The notes under the pieces were generated by a model that saw only the letters and a program-made list of their open reading frames with translations, searched no databases and was not told the origin of the DNA. Below are positions 15,503 to 23,551 of a DNA stretch of 53,722 nucleotides, piece after piece; the first letter of the stretch is position 1, and every line of letters starts with the position of its first letter. Source of the stretch: Protofrankia sp963555915 (GTDB taxonomy: Bacteria > Actinomycetota > Actinomycetes > Frankiales > Frankiaceae); NCBI RefSeq assembly GCF_963555915.1, contig NZ_CAUVXL010000089.1:1-53722 (forward strand), in the 5' to 3' direction. A program made the position numbers and the translations under genes.

Positions 15503-17548
15503 TCATGTCCCGATCGTGGACGTGGACGTGGACGTGGACGTGGACGTGGACGTGGACGTGGACGTGGACGTGGACGTGGACGTGGACGTGGCGCGGGACG
15601 TGCGGAGCGCCCGGGTCGCGTTTTCGTCAACGGCGAGGCCTTCGGGATCCCTGATCGGGTCGCCGGTGACGACGACACCGTAATCGCGCGCCGCACCCTC
15701 GATCGTGACGTATTCGTCACGCACGTCGTGCAGGACCCGCAGCGGATCGCGTTCCAGCGCGTCTCCCCAGCCACCCGCCCCGTTGCAGACAAAACGGATC
15801 ATCGTGTTGGCCGACGCCGCAACCGGGGTGAGCAGGAAGCGGTACTCACCGTCGGGGTCGAGCTCGTGCGTCTGCGGGTTGACGACCCCCATCAGCGGTG
15901 TCGCCTCGCTGTAGATCGGGCTCGACATGGTCAGCGGCAGGATGGCGGGCTGCTGGGCGAGCGGTGACGTCGCGGGGTCCCACAGCCAGCCACCGGCAAG
16001 GCTCCCGGGTCGGCCGCCGTACACGCCGCCGTTGCCCGGGGGCCGCTTGACGTGGAAGGTGGAGATCCGGTGCTCGGCCGGGGTCAACCAGAGGCTGTCG
16101 GTGACGCTGGCCGAGCCGCTGCGGTGCTTGCCTGCGCCGGCGGTGTCGGGAACATAGTCGCGCCGAAGCACGACGACGGGGTTGTCTGCTTCGCCCTGCT
16201 CGGTTCCGCCGTCGAGTAGATTCAGAATCATCATGAGCTGACTTGAGTCGGCATCGCCGTCCCTGGTGGCACCCCATGGCCCCGCCGGGGTCACGGTCGC
16301 GCCGGCCGAGCTGAACCACGGGGTTCCGCCGGTGGTGACACCGCTGGCAAAATGAATCGTACCTCCCCATGAGTCCGGCGCGACTGCGTACTCGCCCAGT
16401 ACACCGTTGATGGCGCTGAAGGTCGCGTTGATGATTGCCAGGACTGGTTCCCAGTAGAACATGCAGCAGTGCGGTGGCGACGGGTTGATAATGCTGTCGG
16501 CGGGCAGCAGCACGTCGACGTCTCGCAGGGACGCCGAGGTGAACGGGCTTTTGGGGTCGATGAGGTACTTGAGCGCGATGGCCACGGCGGTTTTCGCGTC
16601 CAGCCACGAGCAGTTGATGGCCGAATTCGTCGCGGGCGAGGAGCCGCTGAGGTCGAACTCCGCCCGGCCCCCCCGTTTGTTGATGCGGACCCGGACGACA
16701 TGCTCCGCGTCGTCGCTGAGACCATCGCTGTCGAGCCGCTCTTCGCCCTCGTAGATTCCGTCGGGCAGCCGCTCGAGTGCGTTGCGCATGGTTTCCGCGG
16801 CAGCGTCGCACGCATAGCGGATGCCCCCCAGATATGCCGGCAGTCCGTATTTCTCCAGGGTTTCCAGGAGGAGGCCGGCGCCCAGCTCGAGCGAGGTGTG
16901 GATGGTCTGGATGTCGGGCAGCACGATCGGACCGAGACGGGTGTTGTCGAGAATGAGGCTGAACGTCGGCTTGACGGGCTTTCCCGCGCTGTAGAGCAGG
17001 GTCGGCGGCAGTACCAGACCGTCCTCGTAGAGGTCGGTCTTGGTGACCTCGAAGCCGCCGATGGTCCGGCCGCCCCAGTCGAGCATGTGCGCGCGGATGG
17101 TCACCGCGCCGACGAGTTCGCCGGCACTGAAGACCGGCCGGATGAAACAGACGTCGTTGAGGTGTGTTCCCACCCGGTAGGGATCGTTCACCATGATGAC
17201 GTCGCCCGCCACGATGCGGTCGAGGCCGTACTCCTCGAGGGCGATGCGGACCGCGTCCGGGATGGAGCCGAAAAACAGCGGAATCGTCTGGGCCACCGCC
17301 GGCATCGCGTGGTTCAGCGAGGGCGGACCGGTCACGGCTGCGGAGATGTCCGTCGACTCGCGGATCTGCGGTGAGAACGCGTAGGTGATGAGCTGGCTGC
17401 AGACGTGTTCCATGATGTAACGGAAGCGGCTGGAGATCACTGATGCCGTGAAGCGGTCACACTGGTACAGCTGTTCGAACTCGGTGTCGCCGAGGTCCCG
17501 CAATGCGGCACCGTTGCCATTCCGAATTCCGGTCTGGGTCGTCATCAT
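15503..17548 (-). CDS. hyuB: Hydantoinase B/oxoprolinase family protein
   Basis: A 681-residue hydantoinase B-type subunit, downstream partner of HyuA. Family blocks are clear: NHAMPAVAQTIP, GDVIMVNDPYRVGTHLNDV, TIRAHMLDWGG, FDLSGSSPATNSAINC and GNGGVYGGRPGS. With HyuA it should hydrolyse a cyclic amide (N-methylhydantoin or 5-oxoproline type) using ATP, or act as an acetone carboxylase-like enzyme; the substrate is unknown. AAGGA sits before a double ATG (17548/17545), and the longer frame from 17563 is less likely. The last ~30 residues are a Thr-Ser repeat coded by a hexanucleotide array and do not belong to the family fold. Confidence 0.9.
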   Translation of the reverse strand: MMTTQTGIRNGNGAALRDLGDTEFEQLYQCDRFTASVISSRFRYIMEHVCSQLITYAFSPQIRESTDISAAVTGPPSLNHAMPAVAQTIPLFFGSIPDAVRIALEEYGLDRIVAGDVIMVNDPYRVGTHLNDVCFIRPVFSAGELVGAVTIRAHMLDWGGRTIGGFEVTKTDLYEDGLVLPPTLLYSAGKPVKPTFSLILDNTRLGPIVLPDIQTIHTSLELGAGLLLETLEKYGLPAYLGGIRYACDAAAETMRNALERLPDGIYEGEERLDSDGLSDDAEHVVRVRINKRGGRAEFDLSGSSPATNSAINCSWLDAKTAVAIALKYLIDPKSPFTSASLRDVDVLLPADSIINPSPPHCCMFYWEPVLAIINATFSAINGVLGEYAVAPDSWGGTIHFASGVTTGGTPWFSSAGATVTPAGPWGATRDGDADSSQLMMILNLLDGGTEQGEADNPVVVLRRDYVPDTAGAGKHRSGSASVTDSLWLTPAEHRISTFHVKRPPGNGGVYGGRPGSLAGGWLWDPATSPLAQQPAILPLTMSSPIYSEATPLMGVVNPQTHELDPDGEYRFLLTPVAASANTMIRFVCNGAGGWGDALERDPLRVLHDVRDEYVTIEGAARDYGVVVTGDPIRDPEGLAVDENATRALRTSRATSTSTSTSTSTSTSTSTSTSTSTSTIGT
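15516..15591 (+). repeat. (GTGGAC)n hexanucleotide array in hyuB 3' end
   Basis: About 12.7 perfect copies of GTGGAC (76 bp). On the coding minus strand it reads as alternating Ser-Thr codons at the C-terminus of the hydantoinase B protein. A six-base unit keeps the frame when copies are gained or lost, so only tail length would vary. Confidence 0.97.
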
Positions 17549-17581
17549 CCCTATCCTTCGCAAGAAGCTGGTTCGCCTGGC

Positions 17582-19612
17582 TCAGGCGATGCTGAGCTCG
17601 CCGTATTCCCCGACTGTTGCCGTGTGACCGGCTGGCACGAACGTCGTGGACATGGGCTCGCGGATGATGGCTGGCCCCGCGATCCGATGCCCCGCCAGTA
17701 GTTTCGTGCGCTGGTATTCGGACGCCGGGACGTCGTGCCCATACAGATGGCTCAGCGTCGTCGTCGCGTCGGCCTGCGGTGCCACGTCCGAGGCGACCTC
17801 GACCTTGGGGTACTCGGCCTTGTCGGAAGGAACGAACATCTGTACCCGAAAGGTGACGCCCTGGACGGGAAACATCTCGAAGCGGTTGCTGTTGCGCCGT
17901 TGGTAGGCGTCGTGGAAGGTCTTGATCATCGTGGTGATCGTGTCCGAGGTGATGGTCCCCCCGGGTACCTCGACGAACGGCGTTTCCCAACTCTGGCCGT
18001 ACAGCCGGCCGTCAAAGCTGCGAACGATCCGGACCGCGTTCGGGTCGATGCCCTGGCGGGCCAGCAGACCGTCCTCCATCTCCCGGAACAGCCGGTCGAC
18101 GGTGTCCGCGGTTTCAGGGGACAGGAACGTGTACGAACTGCGCTGGTCGGAGAACACCTGGTCGGAGCTGACCAGGCCGAGCGCGCTGAACAGGCCCGGA
18201 TGGGGAGGAACGATCACCCGTCGCAGCGGGACGAGGTCCAGCAGGGACGGAAGCAGCATCGGTCCCGCGGCACCGAACGCGACCAGGCTGAAGTCGCGCG
18301 GGTCGATCCCTCTGCGGATGGCGATGTTCAGCAGGCCTTCGGCGATGTTGTTCAGGCCCATCTTCCACGCGAAGGCGACCCGTTGTCCCAGGGACAGGGA
18401 TGTGTCCAGGCTTTCGAACGCGGCCTGGGCCAGCTCGGGATGAAGGGCCATCGTGCCGCCGAGGAAGCCGTCCGCGGACAGCACTCCCATGAGCAGCCCG
18501 GCGTCGGTGAGGGTGGGGCGGGTTCCGCCCTGGCCGTAGGCGGCGGGCCCCGGGTCGGCACCGGCGCTGTCCGGACCCACCTGGATCTCGCCGGTCGGGG
18601 TGACCGCGACGATACTGCCGCCACCGGCGCCAAGCGTCACGATGTCGGTGGAGAGCGCGTTGATGACAAGGTCGTGTTCGAGCTCGAAGGTCGTGTTCGA
18701 CCACGGTGTGCCGTCGATGACCACGCTGATGTCGACCGACGTGCCGCCGACGTCCGCGCAGAGCAGGTTCTCATCACCGATCAGCCGGCCGAAGTGGGCG
18801 CTGGACACCGTGCCCGCGGCCGGCCCGCCGACGACGAGGCGGTACGGCTGCTCCATCGCGTAGTCGGCCGGCATCAGCCGGGCTGCGCAGTCGGCGTAGT
18901 TGAACGTCCCGGTGAAGCCGAGGTCGTGCAGGCCGGTGGTCAGCCGGTCGGTGTATCGAGTGTATTTGATCTTCATGATGACGTCGACAACGGTGGTCGA
19001 CGCGCGGCCGTACTCCTTGGCCAGCGGCGACACACTGCTGGAAATCGAACAGACCACGTCACCGAGCTCCTCGGCGACGAGCTCGCGCAGCCGTCGCTCG
19101 TGCGCCCCGTCGACGTAGGAGTTGATCAGGCAGATGGCGACGCCTTCGACGTTGCAGGCCGCGAGGACGCGCAGTTCCTCGCGCGCCTGCTCCTCGTCGA
19201 GAGCGATCAGGACGTCGCCCTGGGCGGTGATCCGCTCCTTGATGCCGCGCCGCAGATACCGCGGCACCAGGGGTCGGGACGCGTCGCCGATGCCGCGGCG
19301 CCACGACATGTCGGTCAGCGCCGTCCACGGTCGTACCAGCCGGCCTCGGTCGAGGATGTCGCGGTGGCCGAGTGTCGTCAGAAAGGCGACCTTGGGAATA
19401 CGCCTCGTGATGATCGAGTTGAGACCGGCGGTGCTGGCGAGGTTGAACACGTCCGCCGTGGAGACATCAATGTCCGCGGCGCCGCGCAGGACCGAGGTCT
19501 CGCTCGTCCGAACGTCGGTCGGTACCTTGGCGACCCTGATCTGGCCGTCGTGGATGGCGACCACGTCGGTGAAGGTGCCGCCGACATCGACGCCGACAAT
19601 CTTCCTGTCCAT
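17582..19612 (-). CDS. hyuA: Hydantoinase A/oxoprolinase family protein
   Basis: A 676-residue ATP-dependent hydantoinase A-type subunit. The phosphate-binding motif VGVDVGGTFTDVV is at ~6-18. The second ATPase motif LLCADVGGTSVDISVVIDG and the LVVGGPAAG and GAGGGSIV turns follow, then VAFGAAGPML near the end of the ATPase core. It acts in the cytoplasm with HyuB, whose gene starts 33 bp downstream. ATG 19612 overlaps the stop of the upstream zinc-ribbon gene (TGATG), which fixes the start. The longer frame upstream is translated in another frame by that gene. Confidence 0.92.
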   Translation of the reverse strand: MDRKIVGVDVGGTFTDVVAIHDGQIRVAKVPTDVRTSETSVLRGAADIDVSTADVFNLASTAGLNSIITRRIPKVAFLTTLGHRDILDRGRLVRPWTALTDMSWRRGIGDASRPLVPRYLRRGIKERITAQGDVLIALDEEQAREELRVLAACNVEGVAICLINSYVDGAHERRLRELVAEELGDVVCSISSSVSPLAKEYGRASTTVVDVIMKIKYTRYTDRLTTGLHDLGFTGTFNYADCAARLMPADYAMEQPYRLVVGGPAAGTVSSAHFGRLIGDENLLCADVGGTSVDISVVIDGTPWSNTTFELEHDLVINALSTDIVTLGAGGGSIVAVTPTGEIQVGPDSAGADPGPAAYGQGGTRPTLTDAGLLMGVLSADGFLGGTMALHPELAQAAFESLDTSLSLGQRVAFAWKMGLNNIAEGLLNIAIRRGIDPRDFSLVAFGAAGPMLLPSLLDLVPLRRVIVPPHPGLFSALGLVSSDQVFSDQRSSYTFLSPETADTVDRLFREMEDGLLARQGIDPNAVRIVRSFDGRLYGQSWETPFVEVPGGTITSDTITTMIKTFHDAYQRRNSNRFEMFPVQGVTFRVQMFVPSDKAEYPKVEVASDVAPQADATTTLSHLYGHDVPASEYQRTKLLAGHRIAGPAIIREPMSTTFVPAGHTATVGEYGELSIA

Positions 19613-19833
19613 CACAGGGTGTCCTCCAGTCGCATGACCGTGCCAAGGCGCGACCAGGGTGTGCGGGATACCGAGCAGAGGCACGCGCGACACTTCACGA
19701 CTTCGAACCAGCCGCCGTCGGACAGCACCGGATAACGCTGTAACCCGGCTTCGCCGCATTCGGGACAGATACCTTCGGTGTCTTCTCGTTTTACGGAAAG
19801 TATCGGTATGGGTGGACTCGTGGACTGTGGCAC
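19612..19833 (-). CDS. Small zinc-ribbon protein heading the hydantoinase operon
   Basis: A 73-residue protein with two Cys pairs, CPEC (~23-26) and CRAC (~48-51), plus a nearby Cys. Together these make a compact zinc ribbon followed by a basic stretch. The GTG start at 19833 is chosen because AGGAGG stands 7 nt upstream, an excellent site. Its stop overlaps the hyuA start, so all three proteins are made together. The size, the position next to HyuA/HyuB and the Cys pattern recall the small third subunit of acetone carboxylase-type enzymes, which may bind metal or stabilise the complex. That link is inference. Confidence 0.8.
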   Translation of the reverse strand: MPQSTSPPIPILSVKREDTEGICPECGEAGLQRYPVLSDGGWFEVVKCRACLCSVSRTPWSRLGTVMRLEDTL

Positions 19834-20007
19834 TTCTCGACCTCCTGACGAGTATGGCCGACGTCTGCACGGGCAATGGCCGGGCAGACGTGTTCCTTTG
19901 ATGCCGGGATTCTTGTCGACGACGGTTTCGCCCGGGTGGACGAAAACGATCCGGGCGGCCCGGCAAAGCGGTACCATCCGGATCGTTTCGCGTCGATGTG
20001 GTATGTA

Positions 20008-20036
20008 ATGATAGTGATGTTAAAAGAGATTGTCAA
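20008..20036 (-). promoter_or_regulatory. Near-consensus sigma70-type promoter of the hydantoinase operon
   Basis: On the minus strand TTGACA (20036-20031) and TATCAT (20013-20008) are separated by exactly 17 bp, in a locally AT-rich patch. Transcription would start near 20000, giving a leader of ~165 nt before the GTG at 19833. An 8-bp inverted repeat (19861-19868 with 19884-19891) lies in the leader. The rest of the gap up to thiG (20037-20181) shows only a short direct repeat of TTATCCGTG. Confidence 0.75.
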
Positions 20037-20181
20037 TATATTTCAGCAAACTTATATAACTGTATAAGGCCATCCCCGTCCGCCCCCCGTTGCGTAGACG
20101 AGACCCGGTGAGTCGATCAAGGGCAGAAGGCCGGTCCGGTCCGGGTGCCGAGTTCGCGGATTATCCGTGTTATCCGTGTTG

Positions 20182-20955
20182 TCAGAACACCGCGGTTCCA
20201 TGGGTGGGCGACGAGGCCCGCGCGTGGTGACGTCTGGGTATGCGCCCGGCCCGTGCCGCGAGTCGCCCCGCCCGCACGCCGGCTGCCATGGCCGCCGCCA
20301 TGAGGGCGGGGTCCTGGGACCGGGTGACCGCGGATGCGAGCAGCACGGCGTCGCAGCCGAGTTCCATGGCCAGCGCCGCGTCGGAGGCGGTGCCGATCCC
20401 GGCGTCGAGGACGACGGGAACCTCGGCCTCGGCGACGATCAGCTCGATGTTGTGGCTGTTGCGGATTCCCAGCCCGGTGCCGATGGGCGCGCCCAGCGGC
20501 ATCACCGCGGCGCAGCCGGTCTGTTGGAGCCTGCGGGCGAGCACCGGATCGTCATTGGTGTAGGGCAGGACGGTGAACCCGTCGGCGACCAGACGTTCGG
20601 CCGCGTCGAGGAGCTCGAGCGGGTCCGGTAGCAGCGTGTAGTCATCCGCGACCACCTCTAGTTTGATCCAGTCCGTTTCCAGCGCCTCCCGGGCGAGCTG
20701 CGCGGTCAGGACGGCCTCGTGGGCGGTGCGGCAGCCGGCGGTGTTCGGCAGTATCCGGACACCGCAACCGGCGAGCATGTCCAGTACCGACCCGGGTGTC
20801 GCAGTATCGACCCGTCGCATGGACACCGTGCACATGGCCGTGCCGGACGCCTCGATCGCCGCCGCCATGACGGCCAGGCTCGGCGCCCCACCGGTACCCA
20901 TGATCAGCCGGGAAGCGAGCTCCTCGCCTGCGATGACCAGGATGTCGTCGGCCAT
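20182..20955 (-). CDS. thiG: Thiazole synthase
   Basis: A 257-residue ThiG, which joins deoxyxylulose 5-phosphate, dehydroglycine and the ThiS thiocarboxylate into the thiazole ring of thiamine. The active-site Lys lies in WIKLEVV. Other family blocks are TVSMRR, LPNTAGC, EAVLTAQLAREA, PLGAPIGTGLGI, VPVVLDAGIGTASDAALAMELG and VLLASAVTRSQDP. One base separates it from thiS, so the thiO-thiS-thiG genes form one unit. The C-terminal ~20 residues are extra. No TPP riboswitch is seen upstream of the operon. Confidence 0.96.
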   Translation of the reverse strand: MADDILVIAGEELASRLIMGTGGAPSLAVMAAAIEASGTAMCTVSMRRVDTATPGSVLDMLAGCGVRILPNTAGCRTAHEAVLTAQLAREALETDWIKLEVVADDYTLLPDPLELLDAAERLVADGFTVLPYTNDDPVLARRLQQTGCAAVMPLGAPIGTGLGIRNSHNIELIVAEAEVPVVLDAGIGTASDAALAMELGCDAVLLASAVTRSQDPALMAAAMAAGVRAGRLAARAGRIPRRHHARASSPTHGTAVF

Positions 20956-20956
20956 G

Positions 20957-21157
20957 TCAACCTCCCTGGGTCGCGGTGAGAATCTCCACGTGCTGACCAG
21001 CGCGTAGCTCCAGCTCCGCCCATCGACTGCGGGGGGCCACAACGCCGTCGACCGCGGCGGCGGTTCCCCGGCCAGCCCCGGCCAGGTCCGCGATGAGCTG
21101 GTGCAGGGTGGTGCCGGCCGGTACCTGCATGGCTTCGCCGTTCACGGTGAGAGTCAT
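20957..21157 (-). CDS. thiS: Sulfur carrier protein ThiS
   Basis: A 66-residue ubiquitin-like sulfur carrier. It ends in Gly-Gly, the group that is adenylated and turned into a thiocarboxylate, and shows the family pattern MTLTVNGE, TLHQLIADL, AAAVDGVVAPRSRW and GQHVEILTATQGG. It is 12 bp after thiO and 1 bp before thiG. It carries sulfur to ThiG. Confidence 0.95.
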   Translation of the reverse strand: MTLTVNGEAMQVPAGTTLHQLIADLAGAGRGTAAAVDGVVAPRSRWAELELRAGQHVEILTATQGG

Positions 21158-21169
21158 CCGCCATCCTCC

Positions 21170-22360
21170 TCAGAACCTGGTCGGGGTTACCGCGGGCTCG
21201 AACCTGGCCGGGGTGAACGGTGTGACCTCGGCGGGCATGGCACCGTCGGCGAGCAGGCCGGCGATGGCATCCGCGGTCACCGGGGTGAGCAGCACGCCGT
21301 TACGGTAGTGGCCGACGGCCAGCACGAGCCCGGGCACCCGGGACGGACCGATGAGCGGTGCGTTGTCGGGCGAGGCGGGCCGCAGGCTGGTGCTCACCTC
21401 TTCGAGCTCGGCCTCGCCCAACCCCGGCACGAGGGCCTGGGCGTCGCGCAGAAGCTCGTACACGGCGCCGGCACGCGGGCTCAGGTCGAATCCGACCTCC
21501 TCGCTGCTGGCTCCGACCACGACTCGGCCGTCGCTGCGCGGCACCAGGTACACCGGGGCGCCACGGACCGAGCCCCGCAGCACGCAGGTAAGCAGGGGTG
21601 GCCCGACGGTCCGCAGCCGCAGCGTCTGGCCCTTGACCGGTCGGACCGCGGGCAGGGCCTCCGGTGGCAGCCCACCGATCCGGGCCGACCACGCCCCGGC
21701 GGCCAGCACGACTACCGGCGCTGTCAGGTCGGTGCCGTCGGCGAGCCGCAGCCCGACGACCCGACCACCGCGCAGCAGCCATTCCCGCGCGGCCACCCGG
21801 ACCATGGTCGCCCCCTCCCGCTCGCATGCCCGCATCAGTGCGTGATGCAGAAGGCGGTTGTCGACCTGGTGGTCACCCGGCGCCGCCAGCGCCCCGACGA
21901 GCCCGCTCGCCGATGCCGGGACCCTGGCGCGCAACTGGTGTCGGGTCAGCAGCTCGGTCTCCAGACCCAGCGACCGCGCGAAGCCGTGGATGTCACGCAG
22001 ACCGGCCATGTCCGCGGCGTCCCAGGCTGCCACCAGCGTCCCGCACCGCAGGTAACCGATGTCGCAACCACTGCTGCGTTCCAGCTCGTCGACGAAGGCG
22101 GGGTAACGCAGCGCAGAAGCCGTGTTCAGCTCAAGGAGCGGCCGCTCACCGTAGTGAAGCTCGGTGACGGGGGCCAGCATGCCCGCGGCCGTCCTGCTCG
22201 CGCCCGACCCCGGCGCGGGATCGACGATGGTCACCGACAGTCCACGTAGCCGGGCGCGCCACGCCACCCCAAGACCGATCACGCCCGCGCCGGCCACGAT
22301 GACGTCCACGCCGGACGCTGCTGGACCCGATCTCCGGGCGCCGGCCCCGCCTGCCTGCAT
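21170..22360 (-). CDS. thiO: Glycine oxidase ThiO
   Basis: A 396-residue FAD-dependent oxidase making dehydroglycine from glycine for thiazole formation. The FAD motif is VDVIVAGAGVIGLGVAWRARLRG in two parts, GAGVIGLGVAWR being the diagnostic turn. Later blocks include GASRTAAGMLAP, PGDHQVDNRLL, VRPVKGQTLRL and PLIGPSRVPGLVLAVGHYRNGVLL. ATG 22360 is preceded by AAGGAGG, a strong site. The frame stays open far upstream through a repeat coding AARRN-type basic peptides, so a longer form cannot be fully excluded. Confidence 0.92.
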   Translation of the reverse strand: MQAGGAGARRSGPAASGVDVIVAGAGVIGLGVAWRARLRGLSVTIVDPAPGSGASRTAAGMLAPVTELHYGERPLLELNTASALRYPAFVDELERSSGCDIGYLRCGTLVAAWDAADMAGLRDIHGFARSLGLETELLTRHQLRARVPASASGLVGALAAPGDHQVDNRLLHHALMRACEREGATMVRVAAREWLLRGGRVVGLRLADGTDLTAPVVVLAAGAWSARIGGLPPEALPAVRPVKGQTLRLRTVGPPLLTCVLRGSVRGAPVYLVPRSDGRVVVGASSEEVGFDLSPRAGAVYELLRDAQALVPGLGEAELEEVSTSLRPASPDNAPLIGPSRVPGLVLAVGHYRNGVLLTPVTADAIAGLLADGAMPAEVTPFTPARFEPAVTPTRF

Positions 22361-22381
22361 GAGCCTCCTTCTCCCGGGCAG

Positions 22382-22471
22382 CTTCTCCCTCGCAGCCTTC
22401 CGTCGCGCAGCGTTGCGTCGTGCAGCGTTGCGTCGTGCAGCTTTGCGTCGTGCAGCCTGCCGTGCCGCGGT
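22382..22471 (-). repeat. 15-bp tandem repeat in the thiO leader
   Basis: Six units of 15 bp, the central three nearly identical (GTTGCGTCGTGCAGC on the plus strand at 22412, 22427 and 22442) and the outer ones decayed. It lies directly upstream of the thiO ribosome binding site and is in frame with thiO, where it would read as repeated Ala-Ala-Arg-Arg-Asn/Lys. The wider gap 22361-22630 holds nothing else certain. Confidence 0.85.
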
Positions 22472-22630
22472 CAACCTCACCCGACACCGTCGGAGGCCCC
22501 GGATGCAAGTTTCGTCGTTAGGGGCACCGCAGGGCCGATCAACCATTCTTACTGTGTGTAAACTGTCCTGACTTTGTGTAGTGTCGGGGGTGACGCCACG
22601 TTGGGCGAACCGTGTGGGAAGGTGTCCGCC

Positions 22631-23551
22631 ATGAGGTACGCGCCGGTTCCCGACCGGTCGGCGATACGGTCGATTGTGAGGTCGGCGGTGTGTCCGGCCG
22701 GGAGCACCTCGTCGGCCCGGGTTCTGCGGGCCACCACTGCGCTCGGTGCCACCGCCGCCGTGGCCTATGCCGCGCCCTCGGTGGCCACCCTGCGCCACCT
22801 GCGAACGCGCGTCGTGCCCGTCCTCGCCGGGGTTGGCGCGCCGGACCACGTGGCCTTGACCTTCGACGACGGCCCCGACCCGGCGTCCACCCCCTTGTTC
22901 CTCGACGTGCTCACCGAACTGGACATACGGGCCACGTTCTTCGTCCTCGGGACGATGGTGGAGCGGGCACCCGAGCTTGCCCAACGGATGGCGGAGGCCG
23001 GCCATGAGCTTGCGGTCCACGCCTGGGATCACCGACCGATGCTGCTGCGGGGTCCACTGTCGACCTACCGTCAGCTCAAGCGCACCCGAGATCTGATCAC
23101 CGCCGTCACCGGCCAGGAGCCGCGGTTTGCCCGGCCGCCGCACGGCATCCTGTCGGCCGGTTTCCTCTTCGCCGCCAGCAGGCTGCATCTCACGCCGGTG
23201 TTATGGACCGCCTGGGGCCGGGACTGGACCGCAACGGCCACGCCGCTGAGCGTCCTGGACACCCTCGCGCCCGATCTGCGCGGCGGCGGCACCATCGTTC
23301 TGCATGACTGCGACTGCACGTCCGCGCCACAGGCGTGGCGCAGCGCCCTCGGCGCGTTGCCGGAACTCGCCGCCCGCTGCCACGATCTGGGACTTCGGCT
23401 GGGTCCACTCGCCGAGCACGGCCTCGACGCTTCGTGGTCGCCGGGCGACAGCGGCGTGGATCAAGGGGTGGGCCCGGCCCGCGCTCGCGGTGCGGACCGG
23501 GCTCCGCGGCGCGGGTGCCGGTGGTCTCAGGCGTCGGGGTACAGCGAGTAG
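22631..23551 (+). CDS. Polysaccharide deacetylase (NodB/CE4 domain)
   Basis: A 306-residue CE4 protein. A hydrophobic N-terminal stretch at ~35-55 may anchor it. The NodB domain has LTFDDGPDP (catalytic and metal Asp), ELAVHAWDH (metal His pair), RFARPPHG (third motif) and IVLHD near the end. It should remove N- or O-acetyl groups from peptidoglycan or another cell-surface glycan. The ATG at 22631 is taken as the start; an upstream GTG/TTG frame to 22574 is less likely. The gene ends overlap the convergent aldehyde dehydrogenase by 25 bp, and its last ~35 residues look like non-conserved overrun. Confidence 0.87.
   Translation: MRYAPVPDRSAIRSIVRSAVCPAGSTSSARVLRATTALGATAAVAYAAPSVATLRHLRTRVVPVLAGVGAPDHVALTFDDGPDPASTPLFLDVLTELDIRATFFVLGTMVERAPELAQRMAEAGHELAVHAWDHRPMLLRGPLSTYRQLKRTRDLITAVTGQEPRFARPPHGILSAGFLFAASRLHLTPVLWTAWGRDWTATATPLSVLDTLAPDLRGGGTIVLHDCDCTSAPQAWRSALGALPELAARCHDLGLRLGPLAEHGLDASWSPGDSGVDQGVGPARARGADRAPRRGCRWSQASGYSE

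Noticed and set aside
22382..22471. CRISPR-like array
   Set aside because: Units are 15 bp and adjacent with no spacers. The other arrays in the window are also simple tandem repeats.
22361..22573. TPP riboswitch upstream of thiO
   Set aside because: No CTGAGA core or matching second arm could be seen, so no riboswitch is claimed.
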